Shown here one piece after another: positions 1 to 6,487 of a stretch of 7,412 nt of DNA. The notes below the pieces were generated by a model, which saw only the letters and a program-made list of their open reading frames with translations, did not search any database and was not told the DNA's origin. Origin of the DNA: Solirubrobacteraceae bacterium (lineage in GTDB: Bacteria > Actinomycetota > Thermoleophilia > Solirubrobacterales > Solirubrobacteraceae); the NCBI GenBank assembly GCA_025935735.1, contig JAICUS010000295.1, positions 1-7,412 of the forward strand, given 5' to 3'. Made by a program: the position numbers and the translations under genes. Within the stretch, counting starts at the first letter, position 1, and each line of letters starts with the position of its first letter.

Positions 1-145
1 GGAGGTGCGTGACGCCCTGCACGCCCGCCTGGTGAACGCGCTTGCCCCGGGCGGCCACCTGATCGTCGGCACCTCCGAGCGCGTCGCGGACCCCCGCGGC
101 CTCGGGCTGACGTCCCCGTTCCACTTCGTCTACCGGAAGAGCTGA
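1..145 (+). CDS. cheR: CheR chemotaxis methyltransferase, C-terminal fragment
   Basis: Only the last 47 codons are present, and the reading frame enters from the left edge at base 2. The visible residues include a LAPGGHLIVGTSERV stretch and end in FHFVYRKS. This matches the end of the SAM-dependent CheR methyltransferase, where a PGG turn and a G-x-SE strand precede a terminal VYRK. CheR methylates glutamates on methyl-accepting chemotaxis proteins, which sets receptor sensitivity during adaptation. The stop codon TGA (143-145) shares its A with the ATG of cheA, so the two genes are translationally coupled. The chemotaxis genes that follow support the call. The catalytic core lies outside the window, so completeness cannot be judged. 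Another class I methyltransferase is possible from the fragment alone but unlikely here. Confidence 0.85.
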   Translation, partial: EVRDALHARLVNALAPGGHLIVGTSERVADPRGLGLTSPFHFVYRKS

Positions 146-2127
146 TGGAGACCTCCGAGTACCTGCCGATGTTCCTGGCGGAGGGCCGCGAGCACCTCCA
201 GGAACTCAATCTCGCGGTCGTCCGCATCGAGGAGACGCCCGACGACCAGGAGACGGTCGACGAGATCTTCCGGATCGCGCACTCCATGAAGGGCATGAGC
301 GCGACGATGGGCTTCGCCGGCATGGCGGCGCTCACGCACGAGATGGAGGACGTGTTCGAGCTGCTGCGCCAGCGGCGCGGCGGGCTCCCGCGCGAGGCCA
401 TCGACGTGCTGCTCGAGTGCCTGGACGCGCTGTCGGCCGCCACAGACGCGATCGACGAGACCGGCGTCGAGCAGATCCAGCCGGAGCCGCTCATCGAGCG
501 CCTGCGCAGCCTCATCCGCGACCGCGACGCCGAGGCGGAGGCGCCCGGCGCCGCCGGCGGCGCCGACCTCCCCGAGGACCTCGGCGAGCTGGCCGGCGGG
601 CGCCGCGTGGTCCAGGTGTCGGTGACGCTCGACGAGAACGTGACGATGCCGTCCGTGCGCGCCTACATGGTGCTGAGCACGATCGCCGAGCTGGGCGAGA
701 CCCTCGCCTGCCGCCCGGAGCCCGACGCCGTCGACGAGTTCACGGGCCGCGACATCGACGCCTGGGTCGTCTCCGAGCGCACGGACGCGGAGCTCTCCGC
801 CGCCGCGGGCTCGGTGCCCGAGGTCGACAGCGTCGAGGTCTTCGAGGCCGTGCCGGACTCGGCGGTCGACGCGCCCGAGACGATCGAGCAGGACGCTCCC
901 GCTGCCGCCCCGGCCCGCGCGCCGCAGGCCGCCGCGGGTGGGCGGGCGGGGTCGAAGCCGACGCACCACAAGGGCTCCTCGACCGTCCGCGTGGACGCCG
1001 AGCGGCTCGACCAGCTGATGCACTTCATGGGCGAGCTGGTCCTGCACCGCACCCAGGTCGAGGCACTGGCCGCGCGCGCCGACGTCCCCGGCCTCTCGCA
1101 GGCGATGCAGAACCTGACCCGCAGCTCACACGCGCTGCAGTCGATGGTCATGCAGGTCCGGATGATCCCGGTGGAGGCGGTCTTCATGCGCTTCCCGCGC
1201 CTGGTGCGCGACCTCTCGACCAAGCTGGGCAAGCATGTCGACCTGCAGCTGGTGGGCAAGGACACCGAGCTCGACCGCACCGTGGTCGACGCGCTCGGCG
1301 ACCCGCTCGTGCACCTGGTGCGCAACGCGCTCGACCACGGCCTGGAGCGGCCGGAGGAGCGCGCGGCGGCCGGAAAGCCCGAGACCGGGACGCTGGAGAT
1401 CTCCGCCCAACACGCCGGCGGCAACGTGGTCATCACGGTGCGCGACGACGGCCGCGGCGTGAACCCGCGCAAGGTGGCCGAGAAGGCGGCCGAGCGCGGC
1501 CTCATCTCCCCCGAGGCGGTCGACTCGATCGACTCGGCCCGGGCGATCGAGCTGCTGTTCAGCGCCGGGTTCTCCACCGCCGAGGTGACCAGCGACATCT
1601 CCGGCCGCGGCGTCGGCATGGACGCCGTGCAGGCCGCGATCCGCGGGCTGGGCGGCGAGGTGCTGATGACCTCGGAGCTCGGCAAGGGCACGCAGGCCCA
1701 GATCCGCCTGCCGCTGACGCTGGCCATCATGGCCGCGCTGATCGTCGAGGCCGACGAGCGCCCGTTCGCGATCCCGCTGGACCGCATCGAGCGCACCGTG
1801 CGCATCGCCGACCACGCCGTCCGCTCGGTGGCCGGCGCGAAGATGCTCGTGCTCTCCGACGGCGTGCTGCCGATCGTCGACGCCTCCGAGCGCTACGGCG
1901 GCCCGCGCTCCACCGACGCCGAGTACGCGGTGGTCGTCCGCGGCGGCAACGAGCGCTTCGCCATCGCCGTGGCGCGCCTGATCGGCCAGCACGAGCTGGT
2001 CACGCGCCCGCTGCCGCCCGAGGTCGCCGACGGCGCCGCCCTCTCCGGGGCCGCCGTGCTGTCGGACGGCCAGATCGCCCTGATCGTCGACTGCGACGCC
2101 GTCGTCGCGGTGCCCGTCTCCGCCTGA
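145..2127 (+). CDS. cheA: CheA chemotaxis histidine kinase
   Basis: 660 residues with the full class II histidine kinase order. P1 (Hpt) spans about 1-125 with phospho-acceptor His46 in IAHSMKGMSATMGF. P2 (CheY-binding, resembling the Thermotoga type) spans about 154-235. A Pro/Ala-rich linker covers about 236-275. P3 (dimerisation) starts at VRVDAERLDQLM near 281. P4 (ATP binding) has an N box with Asn394 and His398, G1 DDGRG at 434-438, F box LFSAGFST at 471-478, and G2 GRGVGMD at 487-493. P5 (CheW-like coupling) runs from about 525 to the end. All catalytic motifs look intact and the length is normal. Known role of the family: it couples to receptors through CheW and phosphorylates CheY and CheB. 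The ATG overlaps the cheR stop by one base, and GGAAGAG sits just upstream at close spacing. No cheW gene is visible, so it must lie elsewhere. Confidence 0.97.
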   Translation: METSEYLPMFLAEGREHLQELNLAVVRIEETPDDQETVDEIFRIAHSMKGMSATMGFAGMAALTHEMEDVFELLRQRRGGLPREAIDVLLECLDALSAATDAIDETGVEQIQPEPLIERLRSLIRDRDAEAEAPGAAGGADLPEDLGELAGGRRVVQVSVTLDENVTMPSVRAYMVLSTIAELGETLACRPEPDAVDEFTGRDIDAWVVSERTDAELSAAAGSVPEVDSVEVFEAVPDSAVDAPETIEQDAPAAAPARAPQAAAGGRAGSKPTHHKGSSTVRVDAERLDQLMHFMGELVLHRTQVEALAARADVPGLSQAMQNLTRSSHALQSMVMQVRMIPVEAVFMRFPRLVRDLSTKLGKHVDLQLVGKDTELDRTVVDALGDPLVHLVRNALDHGLERPEERAAAGKPETGTLEISAQHAGGNVVITVRDDGRGVNPRKVAEKAAERGLISPEAVDSIDSARAIELLFSAGFSTAEVTSDISGRGVGMDAVQAAIRGLGGEVLMTSELGKGTQAQIRLPLTLAIMAALIVEADERPFAIPLDRIERTVRIADHAVRSVAGAKMLVLSDGVLPIVDASERYGGPRSTDAEYAVVVRGGNERFAIAVARLIGQHELVTRPLPPEVADGAALSGAAVLSDGQIALIVDCDAVVAVPVSA

Positions 2128-2133
2128 GCCTGA

Positions 2134-2138
2134 AAGGA
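2134..2138 (+). promoter_or_regulatory. Ribosome binding site of cheC
   Basis: AAGGA lies five bases before the GTG at 2144, within the 16-base gap after the cheA stop. It supports GTG 2144 as the cheC start. Confidence 0.7.
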
Positions 2139-2143
2139 ACCTC

Positions 2144-2728
2144 GTGAGCCAGTACAGCGATCTGCAACTCGACGCCCTGCGCGAGCTGGCCAACATCGGC
2201 TCGGGCAAAGCCAGCACGGCCCTCTCGAGCATGCTCGGCCGCAGCGTGGACATCACCGTCCCGGCGGCCCGGGTGCTGCCGATGGCCGACGCGGTGACCG
2301 CCGTCGGCGACCCGGAGGCCGACGCCACCGGCGTCGTGCTGGGCGTCGTGGGCGACATGGGCGCCTCGGTGCTGCTGCTGTTCACGCCGCAGGACGCGGA
2401 GCTGATGTGCGGCATGCTCGGCGTGGAGGCCGGGACCGAGATCGGCGACTCCGCGCTGCAGGAGATCGGCAACATCGTCGGCACCTCCTACATCAACGCG
2501 CTGGCCGAGATGACCGGCATGGCGCTGGAGCCGACGCCGCCCGGCGTGGCCTCCGACATGCTCGGGGCGATCGTCGAGACCGTGCTGGCCGAGCGCGCCG
2601 GCGCGAGCGACATGGCGCTGCTGCTGGACTCGGACCTCGTCGTCGAGCAGACCGACTGCTCGGTGTCCTTCCTGCTCATGCCGGACCAGGGCGGGGTCGA
2701 CCAGCTCCTGGCGAGGTTGGGCCTGTAG
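2144..2728 (+). CDS. cheC: CheC CheY-P phosphatase with two active sites
   Basis: 194 residues starting at GTG. The family dephosphorylates CheY-P and binds CheD, which couples phosphate level to receptor deamidation. The active-site signature S/D-x3-E-x2-N-x22-P occurs twice and is complete both times: Asp10, Glu14, Asn17, Pro40, and Ser103, Glu107, Asn110, Pro133. The two half-repeats give the pseudo-symmetric fold of CheC, and nothing else is fused to it, so this is a stand-alone CheC rather than FliY or CheX. It follows cheA by 16 bases and precedes cheD by two bases, the usual cheC-cheD pairing. It should act in the cytoplasm on CheY made at the end of this operon. Length is slightly under the usual 200 or so residues and nothing seems missing. 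Confidence 0.95.
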   Translation: MSQYSDLQLDALRELANIGSGKASTALSSMLGRSVDITVPAARVLPMADAVTAVGDPEADATGVVLGVVGDMGASVLLLFTPQDAELMCGMLGVEAGTEIGDSALQEIGNIVGTSYINALAEMTGMALEPTPPGVASDMLGAIVETVLAERAGASDMALLLDSDLVVEQTDCSVSFLLMPDQGGVDQLLARLGL

Positions 2729-2730
2729 TC

Positions 2731-3279
2731 ATGGCGGAGACGATGGTCAGGATGGGCGAGCTCGCCGCCTCGGCCGTCGCCGGCGACGTGCTGGTGTCCC
2801 TCGGCCTCGGGTCCTGCATCGGCCTGGCGCTGCTCGACCGCCGCACGGGCGTGGCCGGGCTGGCGCACGTCGTGCTGCCCGACTCCGGCGGCACCGCGGC
2901 GGACAACCCGCTGAAGTTCGCGGACAAGGCCGTCCCCGAGCTGGTCGACCGCGTGGTCGCCCGCGGCGGCCGGCGGCTGCGCCTGGAGGCCGCGCTCGTG
3001 GGCGGCGCCAGCATGTTCGCCACCGCGAGCGCGACGCTCGAGGTCGGCTCGCGCAACGAGGCCGCCGTGCGCGAGCTGCTCAAGACCCTGCGGATCCCGG
3101 TGATCGCGGCGGAGACCGGCGGCAAGCGCGGCCGGACCGTGCGCGTGCACGTCGAGGCGACACGGGTGACCGTGCGCGAGGCCGGCGGCAAGGACCACGA
3201 CCTGGTGACGAGCGAAGCGGTGACGAGCCCCCGGCGGACCGGGGCCCAAGCTGCGGCGACTGGCGAGGCAGCAGCATGA
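2731..3279 (+). CDS. cheD: CheD receptor glutamine deamidase
   Basis: 182 residues. CheD converts specific receptor glutamines to glutamate and is inhibited by binding CheC. The catalytic cysteine is Cys29 in LGLGSCIGLAL and the histidine is His46 in GLAHVVLPDS. Their 17-residue spacing equals that recalled for Cys27 and His44 of Thermotoga maritima CheD. The position matching Thr21 of that enzyme is Ser23, a conservative hydroxyl swap. GGASMF (91-96) and VGSRN (105-109) are further family landmarks. About 30 residues at the C terminus are Ala/Thr-rich, beyond the core fold, and probably disordered. ATG 2731 is two bases after the cheC stop. ATG 2743 (Met5) is a plausible alternative because GGAGA lies closely before it. 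The 3' end overlaps fliM as ATGA. Confidence 0.95.
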   Translation: MAETMVRMGELAASAVAGDVLVSLGLGSCIGLALLDRRTGVAGLAHVVLPDSGGTAADNPLKFADKAVPELVDRVVARGGRRLRLEAALVGGASMFATASATLEVGSRNEAAVRELLKTLRIPVIAAETGGKRGRTVRVHVEATRVTVREAGGKDHDLVTSEAVTSPRRTGAQAAATGEAAA

Positions 3280-4250
3280 GCGGCCAGATCCTCAGCCCCG
3301 AGGCGATCGCCGCGCTCGTCGACGCCGCGCGCGAGGGCAACCTCCCCGAGGAGAAGCCCGCCCCGCAGCGGCGCCGCCGCATGCGCGCGGTCGACTTCAC
3401 CCGGCCGAGCAAGTTCACGCCCGACCAGGAGCGCCGGCTGGGCCGCACGCTGGAGGCGTTCTGCCGCACGGCGTCCACCCGCCTGTCGGCCGAGCTGCGC
3501 GTGCCGCTGGAGCTCGAGCTGCTCACGTCGAGCCAGCTCACCTGGGCCAACGCGCACACGCAGGTGCCGTCGAACTCGCTGGCCGCGATCTTCGAGGTGC
3601 AGCCGATCGGCACGCGGATGCTGCTGACGGCCGAGAGCACGCTGATCCTCGGCGCCATCGAGCTGCTGCTCGGCGGCACGCTCGAGGGCGGCATCAAAGA
3701 GCGGCGCATGACCGACATCGACCAGGCGCTGGCCAAGCACTTCTTCGAGCGCCTGCTGGCCCAGCTGACGCTGATCTGGACCGACGTCGCCGGCCTGGAG
3801 CTCAAGCTCGAGGCGGTCGACTCGCACCTGGAGACGGCGCAGACGGTGTCGGTGTCCGAGCCGACGATGTCGCTGATGCTCGAGGCCCGGATGCAGGGCA
3901 TGTCGGCGATGATCGCGCTGCTCATCCCCTGGTCCGGCATCGCGCCGGTGGCCGACCAGTTCGGCGCCCGCGAGGACTCCAGCGGCGTGCAGAACGAGGA
4001 GGACGCGTCCTCCGTGCGCCGCGCGGTGGGCAACGTCGAGATGACGGTGCGCGCCGAGGTGGCCGCGGTCCAGCTGCCGATCGAGGCCGTGCTCTCCCTG
4101 CGCGACGGGGACCTGCTGCGGCTGAACGCGCCGGCCTCCGGCGGCATCACGCTCTACGCCGACAAGGTGCCGGTCCATGCGGGACGGCCCGGCCGCGCCG
4201 GCAGCCGCCGCGCCGTCCAGATCACCGGCCGCGCGGGAGGTGAGCGGTGA
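3276..4250 (+). CDS. fliM: FliM flagellar motor switch protein
   Basis: 324 residues, a normal FliM length. Residues 5-14 (ILSPEAIAAL) match the N-terminal CheY-P docking segment, usually LSQxEIDALL. VDFTRPSKFTPDQ (39-51) matches the conserved start of the middle domain, which spans about 45-235 and resembles the CheC fold but lacks its catalytic residues. The FliG-contact motif normally written GGxG reads GGTL at 133-136, with another GG at 138-139. The C-terminal SpoA domain covers about 248-318 and pairs with FliN/FliY in the C ring. Known role: FliM binds CheY-P and reverses motor rotation. The ATG overlaps the cheD stop by four bases, with GAGG at 3265-3268 as a likely ribosome site. The sequence ends in an Arg/Gly-rich tail. 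Confidence 0.95.
   Translation: MSGQILSPEAIAALVDAAREGNLPEEKPAPQRRRRMRAVDFTRPSKFTPDQERRLGRTLEAFCRTASTRLSAELRVPLELELLTSSQLTWANAHTQVPSNSLAAIFEVQPIGTRMLLTAESTLILGAIELLLGGTLEGGIKERRMTDIDQALAKHFFERLLAQLTLIWTDVAGLELKLEAVDSHLETAQTVSVSEPTMSLMLEARMQGMSAMIALLIPWSGIAPVADQFGAREDSSGVQNEEDASSVRRAVGNVEMTVRAEVAAVQLPIEAVLSLRDGDLLRLNAPASGGITLYADKVPVHAGRPGRAGSRRAVQITGRAGGER
4236..4243 (+). promoter_or_regulatory. Ribosome binding site of fliY, inside fliM
   Basis: GGAGGTGA matches the classical anti-16S sequence over eight bases and lies just before GTG 4247, within the last codons of fliM. It fixes the fliY start at a GTG that overlaps the fliM stop (GTGA). Confidence 0.8.
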
Positions 4251-5167
4251 GCGACCAGGACGCACTGGTGCGGCTCGGTCAGTCGACCGGCGAGGCCTGC
4301 CTCGGCATCCTCGAGATGTTCGCCGCCGGCAAGGTGTCGCTCGGCGACGTCACGGTGTCCGACGACATGAAGTCGGCGCTCTCCGGCGTGCCCGTCCCTG
4401 CGGTCGGGATGTCGGTGTCCTACGTCGACGGCGTGACCGGCGGCAACGTCTTCCTGATCACGCTGGAGGGCGCGCGCAAGCTCGCCGCCTCGATGATGGG
4501 CATGGACGAGCCGGGCGAGCCGGAGGTGCCGGGCGAGCTCTCCGAGCTCGAGCTGTCGGCGGTGTCGGAGGCCATGAACCAGATGATGGCCAGCGCCGCG
4601 GCCGCGACCTCCACGGTGCTGGGCACCGAGGTGGAGATCGGCACACCGGACACGCAGACCTTCACGGCGGCCGACGCGATCCTCGAGGCCTACCCGGCCA
4701 CGCCGCACGCGGTGCGGTCGGCCCTGTCGATCTGCGGCGAGCCGGCGCGGCTCGTCCAGCTGGTCCCCAACGCGTTCGTCGTGCGGATGTCGAGCGCGCT
4801 GGACGACCTGGGCACCGAGGTGGCTCCCCCGGCTGCCGCGGAGAGCGAGGGCCCCGCCGTCGCTGCCCCGAACTCGCCCGCCAAGCCGTCGCTGGCGGGC
4901 ATACCCGTGCGCGTGTGGGCCGAGTTGGGCCGCGCGCGCATGCCCTCCGCGCAGGTCGTTGGCCTGCCGGCGGGCGCGGTCGTCGAACTGGATCGCCAGG
5001 CCGACGACCCGATCGATCTGTACGTCAATGGGACATTGTTCGCCACCGGCCGCCTGGTCGTCGTGGACGAGACGGACTGGGCCGTGCGCATCGAGCACGT
5101 ACTCGAGAAGACCAAGAGCAGTGCCGATTCTGGAATGGAGGTGGCCCGATGGCCCGAATCCTGGTAG
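4247..5167 (+). CDS. fliY: FliY-type flagellar motor switch protein (CheC-like domain plus FliN domain)
   Basis: 306 residues in two parts. Residues 1 to about 190 form a CheC/CheX/FliY-like domain. Its second half carries a complete phosphatase signature: Ser104, Glu108, Asn111 and Pro134 with exact spacing. The first half is degenerate, with Arg9 and Gln12 where Glu and Asn are expected. A Pro/Ala linker (about 191-214) leads to a SpoA/FliN domain (215-287) with IPVRVWAELGRARMP, VELDRQADDPIDLYVNG and WAVRIEHVLE, all typical of FliN. The protein should sit in the C ring with FliM and remove phosphate from CheY-P at the motor, as FliY does in Bacillus and Thermotoga. The N terminus lacks the CheY-docking peptide seen in those proteins. 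The 3' end overlaps cheY by 19 bases. The FliN part has unusually many A/T third positions. It might also be annotated as fliN. Confidence 0.9.
   Translation: MSDQDALVRLGQSTGEACLGILEMFAAGKVSLGDVTVSDDMKSALSGVPVPAVGMSVSYVDGVTGGNVFLITLEGARKLAASMMGMDEPGEPEVPGELSELELSAVSEAMNQMMASAAAATSTVLGTEVEIGTPDTQTFTAADAILEAYPATPHAVRSALSICGEPARLVQLVPNAFVVRMSSALDDLGTEVAPPAAAESEGPAVAAPNSPAKPSLAGIPVRVWAELGRARMPSAQVVGLPAGAVVELDRQADDPIDLYVNGTLFATGRLVVVDETDWAVRIEHVLEKTKSSADSGMEVARWPESW
5137..5141 (+). promoter_or_regulatory. Strong ribosome binding site of cheY, inside fliY
   Basis: GGAGG, continuing as GGAGGTGG to 5144, stands seven bases before ATG 5149 and lies within fliY coding sequence. It decides the cheY start and suggests CheY is translated at a high rate of its own rather than only by coupling. 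Confidence 0.85.
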
Positions 5168-5508
5168 TCGACGATGCCGCTTTCATGCGGAAGATGGTCA
5201 GCGACGCGCTGACCAAGGGTGGCCACGAGGTGGTCGGCGAGGCGGGCAACGGCCTGGAGGCGGTCGCCCGCTTCCAGGAGCTCAAGCCGGAGCTGACCAC
5301 GCTGGACATCACGATGCCCGAGAAGGACGGCCTGGCCGCCCTCAAGGAGATCATCGAGCTCGACCCGGGCGCCCGCGTGATCATGTGCTCCGCCCTCGGG
5401 CAGGAGTCGAAGGTGCTCGAGTCGATCAAGCTCGGCGCCCGCGACTTCGTGGTCAAGCCGTTCCAGGCCGACCGCGTGCTCGAGGCCGTCGGCAAGGCCC
5501 TGGCGTAG
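5149..5508 (+). CDS. cheY: CheY chemotaxis response regulator
   Basis: 119 residues, a single receiver domain with no output domain. The acidic pair is Asp8-Asp9 (ILVVDDA), the phospho-acceptor is Asp53 (TTLDITMPEKDG), the switch hydroxyl is Ser81 (MCSALGQ), the switch aromatic is Phe100 and the invariant lysine is Lys103 (VVKPF). These make it phosphorylation-competent. The ITMPEKDG and MCSALGQE segments are like the Bacillus/Thermotoga CheY group. Known role: accepts phosphate from CheA and binds FliM to alter motor rotation. The ATG lies inside fliY in another frame with a strong ribosome site, and upstream in-frame sequence is only a shadow of fliM and fliY. It is the last gene of the operon, followed by a hairpin terminator. 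The first 25 codons hold all five A/T-ending codons that I counted in the gene. Confidence 0.97.
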   Translation: MARILVVDDAAFMRKMVSDALTKGGHEVVGEAGNGLEAVARFQELKPELTTLDITMPEKDGLAALKEIIELDPGARVIMCSALGQESKVLESIKLGARDFVVKPFQADRVLEAVGKALA

Positions 5509-5535
5509 CCCGCGCTTCAGCGACGTGTGTGACGG

Positions 5536-5559
5536 ATGGCCCGCTCCGGCGGGCCATTT
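5536..5559 (+). terminator. Probable rho-independent terminator of the chemotaxis operon
   Basis: ATGGCCCGC (5536-5544) and GCGGGCCAT (5549-5557) form a perfect nine-base-pair stem closed by TCCG. In RNA this is a C(UCCG)G tetraloop, an exceptionally stable UNCG type. It lies 27 bases after the cheY stop and is followed by TTTGTCGTT, counting the last T of the stem, a short and imperfect T tract. That fits termination in high-GC bacteria. The stem could also work on the opposite strand, but there is no - gene there. Confidence 0.75.
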
Positions 5560-5575
5560 GTCGTTGCGGACGCAA

Positions 5576-5581
5576 TAACCT
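5576..5581 (+). promoter_or_regulatory. Possible -10 element of the transporter gene
   Basis: TAACCT fits the actinobacterial TANNNT -10 pattern and would place transcription start within a few bases of ATG 5591, giving a leaderless message. No convincing -35 is visible at 17-18 bases upstream, so this is tentative. Confidence 0.25.
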
Positions 5582-5590
5582 GTAGCGGCG

Positions 5591-6448
5591 ATGCCCTTCT
5601 CCGTCGAGCTCGGCCTGCTCATGGCGCTGGTGACGGCGCTCATGTCCGTGCTCGGCTTCTTCCTCAAGCACCGCGGCGCGGTCGCCGCGCCGCCCGTGGA
5701 GCTGCGGCGCCCGCTGGTCAGCACGGTCGCGCTGTTCCGCTCGCCGGTCTACACGCTCGGCTGCGTCGTGGCCACGACCTCGTGGGGCTTCCACGTGGCC
5801 GCGCTCTCGCTGGCCCCGATCTCGATCGTCCAGACGGTCATCGCCGGCGGCCTCGTGCTCGTCACCGTGCTCGCCGACCGGCTGTTCGGCGTGCCGGTCA
5901 CCCGCCGCGACTGGATCGGCGTCGGCCTGACCGCGGCCGGCCTGGCCTTCCTGGCGGCCACGCTCGAGGGCACCGCGGACTCCGCCCACTCCGACTTCGC
6001 GGGCGCGGCGCTGCTGGCCTTCGTGGGCGGCGCGACGGCCCTGGGGCTCGTCCTGGCCACCCGCAGCCGCTCAGGGCCGCTCCTGGCCGTCTCAGCGGGC
6101 CTGCTGTGGGCGGGCTCGGACGTGACCATCAAGGCGCTGAGCTCCAAGACCGACTCGCTGGGCGCCGCGGTCGTGGTCCACCCCTTCGCCTTCGTCATCC
6201 TCGTCCTCTCGCTCGCCGGCCTGCTGATCTCCGCCCGCTCGCTGCAGCTCGGCCCCGTCGTGGCGGTGATCGCGCTCACGAGCGCCACGGCGAACGCGCT
6301 GACGATCGCCGCCGGCCCGATCGTGTTCGCCGAGCCCCTCCCCTCCGGCAGCGGCGCCCTGCTCGTCCGCCTGGCGGCGTTCGCGCTGGTCATCGCGGCG
6401 GCCGCGCTCACGCCGCCGCCGATGCGCTCCGCGACGCCGGCGCGCTGA
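5591..6448 (+). CDS. DMT superfamily (EamA/NIPA-like) membrane transporter
   Basis: 285 residues, very hydrophobic, with about nine predicted helices near 5-24, 53-72, 75-95, 107-124, 137-156, 163-182, 192-213, 219-241 and 255-274. The stretch around 68-122 (HVAALSLAPISIVQ, a glycine-rich helix, then DRLFG and a TRRDWIGVGLTAAG segment) is the repeat signature of drug/metabolite transporters. Nine helices recall the NIPA-like branch more than the usual ten-helix EamA proteins. The substrate cannot be told from sequence. An in-frame TAA at 5576-5578 limits the start to ATG 5591 or later. There is no clear ribosome site, so translation may be leaderless. It lies beyond the operon terminator and is probably independent of chemotaxis. 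The C terminus is Pro/Ala-rich and cytoplasmic or disordered. Confidence 0.85.
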   Translation: MPFSVELGLLMALVTALMSVLGFFLKHRGAVAAPPVELRRPLVSTVALFRSPVYTLGCVVATTSWGFHVAALSLAPISIVQTVIAGGLVLVTVLADRLFGVPVTRRDWIGVGLTAAGLAFLAATLEGTADSAHSDFAGAALLAFVGGATALGLVLATRSRSGPLLAVSAGLLWAGSDVTIKALSSKTDSLGAAVVVHPFAFVILVLSLAGLLISARSLQLGPVVAVIALTSATANALTIAAGPIVFAEPLPSGSGALLVRLAAFALVIAAAALTPPPMRSATPAR

Positions 6449-6454
6449 GCCGCG

Positions 6455-6468
6455 GCGGCGCCGGCCGC
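6455..6468. terminator. GC-rich inverted repeat between convergent genes
   Basis: GCGGC (6455-6459) and GCCGC (6464-6468) can pair over a four-base loop. It lies between the ends of the + transporter gene and the - small gene, where a shared terminator would be useful. There is no T tract on either side and such sequences arise by chance at this GC content. Confidence 0.2.
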
Positions 6469-6477
6469 ATGTCCGAT
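6463..6477 (+). repeat. Copy 1 of a 15-base motif, GGMCGCAYGTCCGAT
   Basis: Reads GGCCGCATGTCCGAT, differing from copy 2 (6725-6739) at one base. It lies between the ends of the transporter gene and the - strand small gene. Its left half-site is imperfect, so the dyad seen in the other copies is weaker here. Confidence 0.45.
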
Positions 6478-6487
6478 AAGGCCCCGG

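Noticed and set aside
130..1047. Long - strand frame opposite cheA, rich in Arg, His, Leu and Gly
   Set aside because: It mirrors the codon periodicity of cheA in a very GC-rich gene and has no recognisable domain; cheA itself has full motif support.
417..2147. 576-residue + frame within cheA, rich in Arg, Pro and Gly
   Set aside because: Low-complexity shadow in an alternative frame of a well supported gene.
2407..2730. Upstream in-frame extension of cheD into cheC
   Set aside because: The added residues are an Arg-rich shadow of cheC. The CheD family begins shortly before the catalytic cysteine, which fits ATG 2731.
2676..4265. Large - strand frame opposite cheD and fliM
   Set aside because: Composition and lack of motifs mark it as an antisense shadow; both genes on the + strand have diagnostic residues.
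5123..5130. GCCGATTC before cheY as a sigma-28 type -10
   Set aside because: It resembles GCCGATAA, but no TAAA-like -35 is found about 15 bases upstream, and the bases are fliY coding sequence.
4177..5148. Upstream in-frame extension of cheY through fliY
   Set aside because: The extension is a low-complexity Arg/Gly shadow. CheY starts naturally at MARILVVDD with a strong ribosome site.
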